DNA of 33,402 nt from positions 1 through 33,402 of the forward strand of contig CACETT010000011.1 in NCBI GenBank assembly GCA_902562525.1, written 5' to 3'. Shown here one piece after another: positions 9,528 through 16,974 of this stretch (positions within the stretch are counted from its first letter, which is position 1; each line of letters begins with the position of its first letter). The position numbers were made by a program, and so were the translations under genes. The notes under the pieces are model-generated. The model did not search any database and was not told the DNA's origin. It saw nothing but the letters and a program-made list of their open reading frames with translations. The stretch comes from an uncultured Alphaproteobacteria bacterium (GTDB lineage Bacteria; Pseudomonadota; Alphaproteobacteria; UBA7887).

Positions 9528-9574
9528 TTGGCGGTAATGTGATTCTGCTATTGTACCGCCGGAGAATTTCCGGC
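9528..9574 (+). promoter_or_regulatory. Possible promoter and leader hairpin of the orphan gene
   Basis: An extended -10 (TG, one base, TATTGT at 9549-9554) lies 15 bases after TTGGCG (9528-9533). Just downstream is a perfect 6-bp stem GCCGGA/TCCGGC with a 5-base loop (9558-9574). No T tract follows, so this is not a terminator. The rest of the 9320-9614 gap, apart from the LexA-like site, shows nothing recognisable. Confidence 0.3.
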
Positions 9575-9614
9575 AATTAACACGCTTCGGTTTGTTTTTT
9601 TGAGAGCGATGACA

Positions 9615-10043
9615 ATGGCTACTGAATGGAATTACCAAATTCGGTTAACTTTAACAGCGGAAGCTGCAAAAAAATTTAGAGAGGTTCCGGCGGATCCAAA
9701 ATTTTCAGAGTTGAATTCGGTTTTGGGTAACCACGGGGCAGCACTTAAATGCCAATTCGATGCGTTTTCTGAGTATGTGTCTGAAGCTGAAAGAGAGGGG
9801 CAGGAAAACTATGCTCTTTATCAGTGGACTAAAGACACCATTGAAGATGCTGAGAAAAAATCCAAATATTTAAGATCGTTTACGGTGTATGTTTTAGAGG
9901 AGCAGATTTACTCAGCTGCGTTGGCTGAACCTCTGGAGCACGATCTCAAGTCCCTTAAAAGCAGCGAATTCATTCTGGGGATATCAAAATACGATACAAA
10001 CCCAGCAAAAAATCCACAAATGCCGGCCAAGTATAGAACTTAA
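9615..10043 (+). CDS. Unrecognised small soluble protein
   Basis: I do not recognise this family. The predicted protein has 142 residues (147 or 144 if earlier TTG 9600 or ATG 9609 is used), is soluble and charged, has no signal peptide or membrane segment, and contains a single Cys (in LKCQFDAF). The N-terminal part (WNYQIRLTLT) looks like a beta strand; a central region rich in Glu/Lys/Ala is probably helical; then a strand-like SFTVYVLEEQIY; the tail is polar and ends in a Pro-rich KNPQMPAKYRT. I chose ATG 9615 because GAGAG ends eight bases upstream. The gene stands alone, divergent from recA, and is closed by strong hairpins. The isolated unit with its own leader and terminator suggests a real expressed gene. 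Confidence 0.7.
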   Translation: MATEWNYQIRLTLTAEAAKKFREVPADPKFSELNSVLGNHGAALKCQFDAFSEYVSEAEREGQENYALYQWTKDTIEDAEKKSKYLRSFTVYVLEEQIYSAALAEPLEHDLKSLKSSEFILGISKYDTNPAKNPQMPAKYRT

Positions 10044-10059
10044 GAGAGAGTTGATTTCG

Positions 10060-10122
10060 CACCTGCCCGCAGGTGGGTGCGGAAGGCCTGAAAAACAAAA
10101 GAACACCAAAAGGCCTTCTCTT
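10060..10122. terminator. Paired hairpins, bidirectional terminator region
   Basis: Two inverted repeats fill the gap between convergent genes. The first is CACCTG/CAGGTG with a 4-base loop (10060-10075). The second is an 8-bp arm GAAGGCCT (10082-10089) and AGGCCTTC (10111-10118) with an A-rich loop; it is followed by TCTTT on the plus strand, and read on the minus strand its loop is T-rich. Together they should end transcription from both the orphan gene and the lipoprotein gene. Confidence 0.55.
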
Positions 10123-10622
10123 TAGTTCGATGGGCCTGTGGAGTTATGTGGTGTCATAGTAATGCGCACCAACGAGCCAGTGATAGCTCTTGCCTCGATT
10201 TCGATCGTGGCAGCCCGATCTGCGCGAGTAAATGTTAATACGCTGGTTTCTGACTGGACACTGGCTATCGGTTTCCAACCAAACTCTGGCATCTCGACGG
10301 TGTAGACGGCAAATGCGTCCGCCGGGTTTTTAGAAAGCGTAACTATTAGCCTGCCGGTCCACCCTTCACCACTTCCAAGAATGAGCGAGTTTCCAACGTC
10401 AAAATTAGTTCCTACAGGTATGGGGATGTCTGTGAACAATTGGAAAGCTGTTGGCGCATTTTTTGAGCTGTTCCCGCCCGACGAGTTTTGCGTCAATGGC
10501 CCGGGACCACTTTGGCAGGCGCTTAAGAGGATTAGAAAGCATGTCGCAAATGCCAGTTTCACCTCTTTGGACGGGAAGAGGTGAAACCACGCGTCTTGGT
10601 CAGCCATTCGTAGTTTCGGCAT
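10122..10622 (-). CDS. Uncharacterised lipoprotein
   Basis: Predicted envelope lipoprotein of 166 residues. A hydrophobic segment ending in the lipobox LSAC (Cys36) is followed by a Gly/Ser/Asn-rich linker, then a compact domain of about 100 residues (starting near FQLFTDIPIPVG) with alternating strands. This domain contains the phrases GEGWTGRLIV, FGWKPIAS and LTFTRADRAATIEI. The pattern suggests secretion, lipidation of Cys36 and a beta-rich periplasmic fold. The start is uncertain: ATG 10622, ATG 10607 (residue 6) or GTG 10562 (residue 21). The last gives a classic short signal peptide but has no clear Shine-Dalgarno sequence. An AT-rich stretch upstream (10640-10670) probably holds the promoter. 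No function can be assigned from the sequence. Confidence 0.78.
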   Translation of the reverse strand: MPKLRMADQDAWFHLFPSKEVKLAFATCFLILLSACQSGPGPLTQNSSGGNSSKNAPTAFQLFTDIPIPVGTNFDVGNSLILGSGEGWTGRLIVTLSKNPADAFAVYTVEMPEFGWKPIASVQSETSVLTFTRADRAATIEIEARAITGSLVRITMTPHNSTGPSN

Positions 10623-10752
10623 TATTCAATCCGACTATCCGCACTATATATACTTATACTTATAAATTAAAAGCACCCGCAGGTCCACTTTTCTCATAAG
10701 CTGACCACTTCGGAAGGGAAATTTCAGGACGCCATGCCATTTCTCTGAAATA

Positions 10753-10829
10753 TGGTAGCGGAGAGTGGACTCGAACCACCGACCTCCGGATTATGATTCC
10801 GCTGCTCTAACCAACTGAGCTACTCCGCC
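10753..10829 (-). tRNA. tRNA-Met (anticodon CAT, elongator type)
   Basis: A 77-base cloverleaf with encoded CCA: acceptor stem GGCGGAG/CTCCGCT, D arm GCTC-AGTTGGTTA-GAGC, anticodon loop ATCATAA (anticodon CAT), 5-base variable loop, and T loop TTCGAGT. The first acceptor pair is G-U, as I recall for other alphaproteobacterial elongator tRNA-Met. The outermost anticodon-stem pair (27-43) is G opposite G, which is unusual. A C at position 1 with a first-pair mismatch would mark an initiator; that is absent. A tRNA-Ile with lysidine-modified CAT anticodon is the only real alternative and fits the overall sequence less well. Confidence 0.92.
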
Positions 10830-10838
10830 ACTGCCTCG

Positions 10839-10867
10839 CCTATAAGACCCGTCTTCAGGTGTGTCAA
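10839..10867 (-). promoter_or_regulatory. Strong sigma-70 promoter of tRNA-Met
   Basis: On the minus strand a perfect TTGACA (10862-10867) is separated by exactly 17 bases from TATAGG (10839-10844). The -10 ends nine bases before the first tRNA base, so the primary transcript would have a leader of only a few bases, typical of a stable RNA gene. Confidence 0.7.
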
Positions 10868-10966
10868 GACTCGCTCCAAAATAGGGCGCTTCCGCTTGAC
10901 TTGCTCCAATGGCATTCTTCCATTAAGTCTCCTCAAGGAAGGTTAGTTTAGGGGCAACTTAGATTC

Positions 10967-12244
10967 ATGGAGAAAATTGCTGTTATTGGGCTAGGCTATG
11001 TTGGTTTGCCTGTTGTGACCGCTTTTGCTGAATTTCACGCGAGTGTGGTTGCTTACGATATAAATGCCTCCCGCATCGATGAACTTCGGAAGGGCGTTGA
11101 CCGCAATGGTGATGTAGCACCAGAAATTTTGAGGATGCACAAAAAGGTATTTACGTCCGACCCGGGCCGATTATCTGATGCTACGTTTTATGTGATTGCT
11201 GTTCCGACCCCGATAACGGAGGAGTGTGAGCCTGATCTAGGGCCTGTTACGGCCGCCTGTAAAATTATTGGAAGTTATCTTGTCGAGGGAGATCTCGTTG
11301 TCCTGGAGTCGACAGTATATCCAGGTGTTACCGAAGAAGTCTGTGGCCCGGTATTAGAAAATGTTTCAGGCTTGGTTGCCGGTAAAGACTTTGCCCTTGG
11401 ATATTCTCCTGAGAGAATAAATCCTGGGGATAGAGAACATAACTTTGCCAATATAACGAAAGTTGTGGCTAGTGCGGACCAACATTCCCTTGACCGTATG
11501 ACACAGGTGTATGGCCCGGTTATCCAGGTTGGACTGCACATTGCCCCAAATATTAAGACAGCCGAAGCTGCTAAAGTACTAGAAAATACTCAAAGAGACT
11601 TGAATGTGGCTTTGATGAACGAACTTTCTGTCATATGCGACAAATTGGGGATTGCGACAGCTGATGTTTTGGCGGCTGCACAGACCAAGTGGAACTTTAT
11701 GCCATTTAGTCCGGGTCTGGTAGGTGGTCACTGTATTGGAGTAGATCCATACTATCTCACGGCGCGTGCCCAGCAATTGGGATATGTGCCACAGGTAATT
11801 CTTGCGGGAAGACGAATCAATGATTCGATGGGTGCCCACATTGCCGGTAAATTAGTGAATTTGCTAGAAGATACGGGTAGGTGCGTAGATGAATGCCGAG
11901 TTGGAATTTTTGGATTATCATTTAAGGAGGACGTTTCAGACCTTCGAAACAGCAGGGTCGTTGATATAACTCGGGCGTTGCTTCGTCAGGGTGCCGAGGT
12001 TGTTGTTAACGATCCTTTTGCCCGCCGTGAGGAGGTTCGGGAGAAATTCGAGCTCGATTTGACAGCTTTATCGGGCGTCGAGAAGTTAGATGGGCTTATC
12101 CTTGCCGTTCCTCACGCTCCGTACCGCTCTATGCCAGTGGCTGAGTTGTGTAAATTTCTTGCACCCAAGGGAGTTTTGATAGATGTCAAATCTGTTGTAA
12201 ACAAAGCAGAAATTCCAGAGGGTATTAGCTACTGGGCTCTCTAA
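10967..12244 (+). CDS. UDP-N-acetyl-hexosamine / UDP-sugar 6-dehydrogenase (TviB/WbpA-like)
   Basis: NAD-dependent four-electron oxidation of a nucleotide sugar (UDP-GlcNAc or UDP-GalNAc, possibly UDP-Glc) to the uronic acid, for capsule, O-antigen or exopolysaccharide. The 425-residue protein opens with the Rossmann motif GLGYVGLP (residues 8-15). The central domain contains KTAEAAKVLENTQRDLNVALMNE and the catalytic Cys256 in GGHCIGVDPYYL. The C-terminal NAD/substrate domain has GLSFKEDVSDLRNSR. ENTQRDLN rather than ENxxRxxxI favours the TviB/WbpA branch. The ATG has only a weak ribosome site (AGGGG about 15 bases upstream). It is a single gene with no glycosyltransferase or polysaccharide genes nearby; its stop lies one base from the convergent mnmA stop. 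Confidence 0.92.
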   Translation: MEKIAVIGLGYVGLPVVTAFAEFHASVVAYDINASRIDELRKGVDRNGDVAPEILRMHKKVFTSDPGRLSDATFYVIAVPTPITEECEPDLGPVTAACKIIGSYLVEGDLVVLESTVYPGVTEEVCGPVLENVSGLVAGKDFALGYSPERINPGDREHNFANITKVVASADQHSLDRMTQVYGPVIQVGLHIAPNIKTAEAAKVLENTQRDLNVALMNELSVICDKLGIATADVLAAAQTKWNFMPFSPGLVGGHCIGVDPYYLTARAQQLGYVPQVILAGRRINDSMGAHIAGKLVNLLEDTGRCVDECRVGIFGLSFKEDVSDLRNSRVVDITRALLRQGAEVVVNDPFARREEVREKFELDLTALSGVEKLDGLILAVPHAPYRSMPVAELCKFLAPKGVLIDVKSVVNKAEIPEGISYWAL

Positions 12245-12245
12245 C

Positions 12246-13325
12246 TTATTTGCAAATCCAACCTCCACCTACAAGACGGGAGCCTTTATAAAAGACAGCT
12301 GCCTGACCAGGAGCTACCGCACCCGGCGACCCTTCAAAAAGAATTTTAGCACCGTTGTGGAGGTGGGGCTTAATTTTTGCCGGTACTCCTGGTGAGTTGG
12401 ATCGAACCTTGACATTTAGGTGCAATTCGGCCTGTTCCCCGGCAAATGGGTCGAGCCAGTTAACGTTTTGCAAGAAAGCTGAGGCCTTCTTGAGAGAAGA
12501 TCGTGGCCCAACAACTACTTCTTTCTTTCCCGGATCTAATTTGACTACGTAAAGTGGCTCCTTCCAAGGAACTTGAAGGCCCCTTCTTTGGCCAACGGTA
12601 AATCGAATAACTCCTTCATGCCTTCCAATTATTGTTCTGTCCTCAAGAACGATATTGCCGGGCTCACCTGCGTTGGGTTGCAGCATTTCCAAGGTACGAG
12701 CATAGTCTCCATCCGGAACGAAACAGATATCCTGGCTATCGGGCTTCGCAGCTACTGGCAGGCCATGTTTTAAGGCGATCAAGCGTGTCTCAGTTTTGGA
12801 AAGGTCTCCAAGGGGGAAGTTTAGATAGCGCAGTTGTTCACACGTGGTGGCAAACAGAAAATAACTTTGGTCTTTGTCTTTGTCGGTAGCAGTATGCAGT
12901 TCTACCCCGTTTTTGGATTCGAATTGACGCACATAGTGTCCTGTCACCAGAGATTTAGCGCCGAGTTCTCTTGCAGTTTGGAGTAAATCCCGAAATTTAA
13001 TTCGTTCGTTGCAGCGGACGCAAGGTATAGGGGTGATCCCAGAAATGTACGAATTCTTAAAGTCATCAATTACTTCTGATTTAAATTTCTCCTCGTAATC
13101 AAGGACATAATGAGGGATGTCCAGCTTGTCCGCAACTTTCTTTGCATCATAAATATCCTGTCCTGCACAGCAGGTACGGGTTCGAGATTTTGTATGGTTG
13201 TTATTATATAATTGTAGGGTAAGTCCGATTACTTCATAGCCTTCTTGGACCATGAGGGCTGCAGCGACTGAGCTATCAACTCCTCCTGACATTGCGACAA
13301 CCACTTTGTCTTTTCTGTTGTTCAT
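12246..13325 (-). CDS. mnmA: tRNA-specific 2-thiouridylase MnmA
   Basis: Puts sulfur on uridine-34 of tRNA-Lys, -Glu and -Gln, using ATP to activate the uridine and a persulfide sulfur that starts at cysteine desulfurase. The 359-residue protein has the PP-loop SGGVDSS (residues 13-19), the nucleophile region CVRCNERIKF (Cys105 equivalent to E. coli Cys102), and the persulfide Cys201 in DICFVPDGDY. It lies 64 bases downstream of tenA on the same strand and is the last gene of the cysE to mnmA series, which includes its likely sulfur donor. It converges on the sugar dehydrogenase gene with one base between stops, so any terminator must lie within the opposing coding region. Confidence 0.97.
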   Translation of the reverse strand: MNNRKDKVVVAMSGGVDSSVAAALMVQEGYEVIGLTLQLYNNNHTKSRTRTCCAGQDIYDAKKVADKLDIPHYVLDYEEKFKSEVIDDFKNSYISGITPIPCVRCNERIKFRDLLQTARELGAKSLVTGHYVRQFESKNGVELHTATDKDKDQSYFLFATTCEQLRYLNFPLGDLSKTETRLIALKHGLPVAAKPDSQDICFVPDGDYARTLEMLQPNAGEPGNIVLEDRTIIGRHEGVIRFTVGQRRGLQVPWKEPLYVVKLDPGKKEVVVGPRSSLKKASAFLQNVNWLDPFAGEQAELHLNVKVRSNSPGVPAKIKPHLHNGAKILFEGSPGAVAPGQAAVFYKGSRLVGGGWICK

Positions 13326-13389
13326 TGATTTTCACAAAAAGTTATTCTGACTGTTTCAAGTTCAAAGGAGCGTGCCAAGGCCAACAGGC

Positions 13390-14088
13390 TCATGGAGTTG
13401 CAAGCTTGTTTATAACCTTTGAATCCCTATGGTTCCACGCCATTTCCCAAAATTTTACCTCCAGTCTAGTTGCTTGGTTAAAAATAGAGCAGAGTGAGCT
13501 GTACCGCGCGGAGTTGCTGCGAGTTTCAAAAAGAAGATCGAGTTGATTCGTGGCCTCCTTTGAAGCTTTCTGATATTCGTCTCCAGAATACATTTTGATC
13601 CAATTATTGTAGGGGTTTTCCTGGTCAGAGGTGGGTATTAAGGCTAGATTGCGGCCAATTTCGGCATATCCTACTACGCATGGAGCAAGAGCCGTCATTA
13701 GGTCGAGAAGGTCGCCTCTATTGCCGCAGTCCAGGACAAACCGAGTATAGGCGGTGGTCGCAAGGTCTTCAGGTATTTTGGTCAGTTTGTCCAGGGGAAT
13801 TCCCCATCCGTCACAAAACTCAACATGCAGTTGTATTTCAACATTGATGATATTATCCATGGCTGCTGCGGCGGAACGCATCTCTTCCAGATTTTCTGAT
13901 TTATAGGCCGCCAATGCATAGGCGCGACCAAACTGAATAAGAAAGAGATAATCCTGTATCAAATAATATTTGAAGCTCTCTTTAGCTAGAGTTCCATGTC
14001 CTAACTGTTTAACAAATGGATGGTTGATATAGTCGTTCCAAATTGTTCCGGAATTTTTGCGTAATTGATAGAAAATTGAATTTTCCAT
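13390..14088 (-). CDS. tenA: TenA family aminopyrimidine aminohydrolase / thiaminase II
   Basis: All-helical TenA protein of 232 residues that hydrolyses aminopyrimidine breakdown products of thiamine to HMP for salvage. All known active-site positions can be seen: Asp46 and Tyr47 in IQDYLFL, Tyr114 in TAYTRF, Cys137 and Tyr141 in APCVVGYAEIG, and Glu210 in TRLEVKFWEMAW. This is the classic Cys-containing (TenA_C) type. The start is ATG. It lies between the ferredoxin gene (79 bases upstream) and mnmA (64 bases downstream) on the same strand. Neither thiamine synthesis genes nor a TPP riboswitch are next to it, so its link to the sulfur genes is by position only. Confidence 0.92.
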   Translation of the reverse strand: MENSIFYQLRKNSGTIWNDYINHPFVKQLGHGTLAKESFKYYLIQDYLFLIQFGRAYALAAYKSENLEEMRSAAAAMDNIINVEIQLHVEFCDGWGIPLDKLTKIPEDLATTAYTRFVLDCGNRGDLLDLMTALAPCVVGYAEIGRNLALIPTSDQENPYNNWIKMYSGDEYQKASKEATNQLDLLFETRSNSARYSSLCSIFNQATRLEVKFWEMAWNHRDSKVINKLATP

Positions 14089-14167
14089 TCGTTAATAAAT
14101 TTCCTCATGCTCGAATCAAATTAAGGCACAATATTGCCCAACGCACGTTTGTATATTACAAATAAAA

Positions 14168-14500
14168 TTATCCAAGAAGAGCATTTCGGTGTCCAGAAGG
14201 AACGTGCAAAACCAATCCATCGAGATGCTCCGTTATTACAATTTGACATCCTAGGCGCGACGTGGCGGTTAATTCTGAAGCTAGGTCCAAAATATCTTTT
14301 TCATCTTCGCTGGGGGCGTTCAAAAGACTAAAGTAGCTCTGGTCTACTATAACATGGCACGTGGAGCATGCCATTGAACCTTCACACGCGCCTTCTAAAT
14401 TCACTCCATTTTCTTGAGCTATTTCCAAGACAGTTGATCCAACGGGCGCACTTACTGATAGCATTTTTCCGTCGGCATTAATAAAATTTATGTTAGGCAT
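14168..14500 (-). CDS. fdx: 2Fe-2S ferredoxin, adrenodoxin/ISC type
   Basis: Small electron carrier of about 110 residues. The cluster ligands are Cys39, Cys45 and Cys48 in CEGSMACSTCHVIV, plus Cys85 in RLGCQIVI, the CX5CX2C...C spacing of the adrenodoxin/Fdx group. In bacteria this type donates electrons during Fe-S cluster assembly on IscU. I use the ATG at 14500 (MPNINFINADGK), because the frame extends upstream to TTG 14551 but the extra 17 residues do not match the family. The gene follows the second cysteine desulfurase with a 60-base gap. No iscU, iscA or hscBA gene lies in this window. Confidence 0.93.
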   Translation of the reverse strand: MPNINFINADGKMLSVSAPVGSTVLEIAQENGVNLEGACEGSMACSTCHVIVDQSYFSLLNAPSEDEKDILDLASELTATSRLGCQIVITEHLDGLVLHVPSGHRNALLG

Positions 14501-14560
14501 GATAAATGGTGTGTTTTTTCGATATTTTGAATAAGACGTACCTCGTGTCAAGGTTTGGGA

Positions 14561-15766
14561 TCACGGCGGGGTTGTGATTTCTGTCTTGGCCGATAGAGAG
14601 CTTATAGTTGAGGTAATGCGTTTAATGGAGTAATCAATTTCATTAGCGGTGGTAAAACGGCCTAAACCAAAACGAATTGCACCCTGAGCCGCGTCATCAG
14701 GAGCGCCGAGGGCTTTTATAACATAGGATGGCTCGATGGAGTTAGATGTGCATGCCGATCCACTCGAGAATGCAATTTCGGGGATAGCCGATATTATTTG
14801 GTCACTGCCTATGCCAGGAAAGCTGATATTAAGATTGCCTGGTAGCCGCTGTTGTATATGGCCGTGCAAAAGAGTTGTTGGAATAGCCGCTATTATGCCT
14901 TCGTAGAGGCGCTGTCGCAATTCCAGCAATCTCGCGGGCTCATGGCTCAGATTTTGATTTGCTATTTCACATGCTTCTCCTAGTCCCACACAAAGCGGGG
15001 TTGATAAGGTGCCAGATCTGAGGCCCCGTTCCTGTCCTCCACCATCTATTAATGGGTTTATTCTAACCCGTGGTCGCCGGCGTATGTAAAGTGCTCCAAT
15101 TCCCTTGGGCCCATAGATTTTGTGGCCTGATATACTCATCAAATCTATATTCATGGCCTGTACGTCCAGCGGAATTTTACCAATAGCCTGTGCAGCATCT
15201 GTATGGAATAGAGCCCCTCGTTTCTTGCAAAGTTCGCCTATGGCGGTGATTTCCTGAAGTACACCTATTTCGTTGTGAGCGGCCATAATGGAAACTATTA
15301 AAGTATCCTCATTGACTGAGGCATTTAGGGCCTCGAAATCCAGAATCCCAGTTTCTTTAACAGGTAAAAAAATAACTTCGTATCCGCTGGCTTCCAGTCG
15401 TTTGCAAGTTTCTATTACGCATTTGTGTTCGGTTTGCGCAGTTATAATTCTTTTCCGTCTTTTCCCATAGAAAGTCGCAGCCCCCTTTAGGGCTAAATTA
15501 TTGGATTCGGTGGCCCCTGACGTGAAAATAATTTCACGTGGATCGGCTGCTATAATGGCTGCAACCTTTTTTCGGGAAATTTCCACAGCTTCCATAGCTT
15601 CTTGACCATATTGATGTCCATCAGAATGAGGATTCCCAGGCTTAGCAGTGAAAAATGGAAGCATAGTTTCAAGGACCTGGGGATCAGTAGCAGTTGTGGA
15701 TTGATTATCTAGGTAGATTGGCAAACTCAATTTTTCTGTTTCTGCTTTTTCGGAATATGTAATCAT
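14561..15766 (-). CDS. Cysteine desulfurase, IscS-like
   Basis: PLP enzyme that releases sulfur from L-cysteine as a Cys persulfide and passes it to Fe-S assembly, tRNA thiolation or other acceptors. The 401 residues include His114 in QTEHK, the PLP Lys216 in SGHKIYGPKG and the catalytic Cys339 in SSGSACTSNSIEPS, on the long mobile loop of group I desulfurases. SGSACTS plus the C-terminal region resemble IscS/Nfs1 more than the upstream paralogue does. Its ATG overlaps the stop of that paralogue by four bases (15763-15766), so the two are translationally coupled. It is followed by the ferredoxin gene. Confidence 0.95.
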   Translation of the reverse strand: MITYSEKAETEKLSLPIYLDNQSTTATDPQVLETMLPFFTAKPGNPHSDGHQYGQEAMEAVEISRKKVAAIIAADPREIIFTSGATESNNLALKGAATFYGKRRKRIITAQTEHKCVIETCKRLEASGYEVIFLPVKETGILDFEALNASVNEDTLIVSIMAAHNEIGVLQEITAIGELCKKRGALFHTDAAQAIGKIPLDVQAMNIDLMSISGHKIYGPKGIGALYIRRRPRVRINPLIDGGGQERGLRSGTLSTPLCVGLGEACEIANQNLSHEPARLLELRQRLYEGIIAAIPTTLLHGHIQQRLPGNLNISFPGIGSDQIISAIPEIAFSSGSACTSNSIEPSYVIKALGAPDDAAQGAIRFGLGRFTTANEIDYSIKRITSTISSLSAKTEITTPP

Positions 15767-16908
15767 GTGGTTTGGTGCTCCCCTAGAAAATCGCCCAACA
15801 ATGCTTTTTCTTGAAGCTCTATCCAGGCTTTTGTTGCACTTGCAATATCATCATCAGTCGTTCCCCATCCAATGCTAATTCGAATCGTTTCGTTTGCAAT
15901 AGCCGAAGATAGCCCCATAGCTTTCAGCACATGGCTCGTTGTTACCTTTCCAGAGCTGCAGGCAGATCCGGCGCTGACTGAAATTCCGGCTAAATCCAGC
16001 GCTATTACCTGGGTTTCTGCTGGTAGGCCGCGCATTCGGACACACGTTGTGTTAATTAAGCGGGGGCTGTTACGTCCAAAAACTTCGACATCAGGAAAGG
16101 CTTTCCTTAGTTTATTCTCTAAATTTGAACGCATTGTTGAAATCCGGCTAATCTCCTCTGCTTGCGCCTGGATATCGGCCAAGGTTGCTGCAAAACCTGA
16201 GATTGAAATAAAATTCTCGGTTCCGGGGCGGAGACTATATTCTTGACCACCCCCTATTAGCTGTGGACCAATTTTCACGTTATCAGATATGATTAGTGCA
16301 CCAACGCCCTTTGGGCCACCGATTTTGTGGGCTGAAAGTGATAGTAAATCCACACCTAGGTCGGACATATTGATATCCATCTTTCCAAGGGCTTGAACCC
16401 CATCACAGTGGACAAGGCAGCCGTGGTGGTGGGCTATGGAACTGATTTCATGAAGGGGCTGGATTACACCTGTCTCGTTATTGGCTAGCATAACTGAAAT
16501 TAGTGAAGGACTAGTTCGTCGAGAAAATATTTCCTCAAATCGAGTTAGATCGACGACCCCGTCCAAATTTACGGAAATACGGTGCTGGGCGTCTGCGGCA
16601 AATAGTACTGAGTCATGTTCGATGTCCGAAACCATGGTAGTGCCAATCTTGCGCCCATGTAATGCTAAGTTGTTGGATTCAGTTCCTCCGCTAGTAAATA
16701 TGACCCTGCTATTCTTGGCTCCAACGGTTTCGGTTAGGATATCCCGAGCTTCAGCGAGGCTCTTGCTAACTTCCCGCCCATGTTTGTGGACTGAGGAGGG
16801 GTTTCCTACAAGGTGCATCGCCTCTTGCATAGCGCTTATCACATTGGGCCGAATGGGCGCGCTTGCATTGTAGTCTAGATAGCGATTGGTATTTAGCTTT
16901 CTAGTCAT
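15763..16908 (-). CDS. Cysteine desulfurase, NifS-like paralogue
   Basis: Second group I cysteine desulfurase, 381 residues. Visible residues are His98 in DIEHDSV, the PLP Lys195 in SAHKIGGPKG and Cys317 in SAGSACSSGKV. It aligns with the downstream enzyme over its whole length but differs clearly (GKM for GKI, SACSSGK for SACTS, a shorter N-terminus), so this is an old duplication rather than a recent one. It is a complete, intact gene and not a pseudogene. It follows cysE with a 66-base gap containing a possible weak terminator, and overlaps the downstream desulfurase by four bases. Such paired desulfurases occur in several alphaproteobacteria; which one serves Fe-S assembly and which one serves thiolation is not known from the sequence. 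Confidence 0.94.
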   Translation of the reverse strand: MTRKLNTNRYLDYNASAPIRPNVISAMQEAMHLVGNPSSVHKHGREVSKSLAEARDILTETVGAKNSRVIFTSGGTESNNLALHGRKIGTTMVSDIEHDSVLFAADAQHRISVNLDGVVDLTRFEEIFSRRTSPSLISVMLANNETGVIQPLHEISSIAHHHGCLVHCDGVQALGKMDINMSDLGVDLLSLSAHKIGGPKGVGALIISDNVKIGPQLIGGGQEYSLRPGTENFISISGFAATLADIQAQAEEISRISTMRSNLENKLRKAFPDVEVFGRNSPRLINTTCVRMRGLPAETQVIALDLAGISVSAGSACSSGKVTTSHVLKAMGLSSAIANETIRISIGWGTTDDDIASATKAWIELQEKALLGDFLGEHQTT

Positions 16909-16932
16909 CTAGATTTACAACCTTTACAGTGG

Positions 16933-16953
16933 AAAAACGCCTTGTTGCAAAGC
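16933..16953 (-). terminator. Possible attenuator between cysE and the desulfurases
   Basis: On the minus strand GCTTTG and CAAGGC form a 6-bp stem (one G-U pair) around a 3-base loop, followed after a G by five Ts. The stem is small, so it might terminate only part of the transcripts and lower desulfurase expression relative to cysE. Confidence 0.3.
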
Positions 16954-16974
16954 AGTCTGTGAGGTCTCTTCGTA

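Noticed and set aside
10067-10684. CCCGCAGGT occurring on both sides of the lipoprotein gene as a flanking repeat
   Set aside because: It is only nine bases, one copy is part of the terminator hairpin, and there are no other signs of insertion.
10710-10752. TTTCAG/CTGAAA repeat after tRNA-Met as its terminator
   Set aside because: The arms are separated by 17 bases and only a TTT follows; too weak to call.
13326-14167. TPP riboswitch near tenA
   Set aside because: The gaps are under 80 bases and lack the conserved thi-box core.
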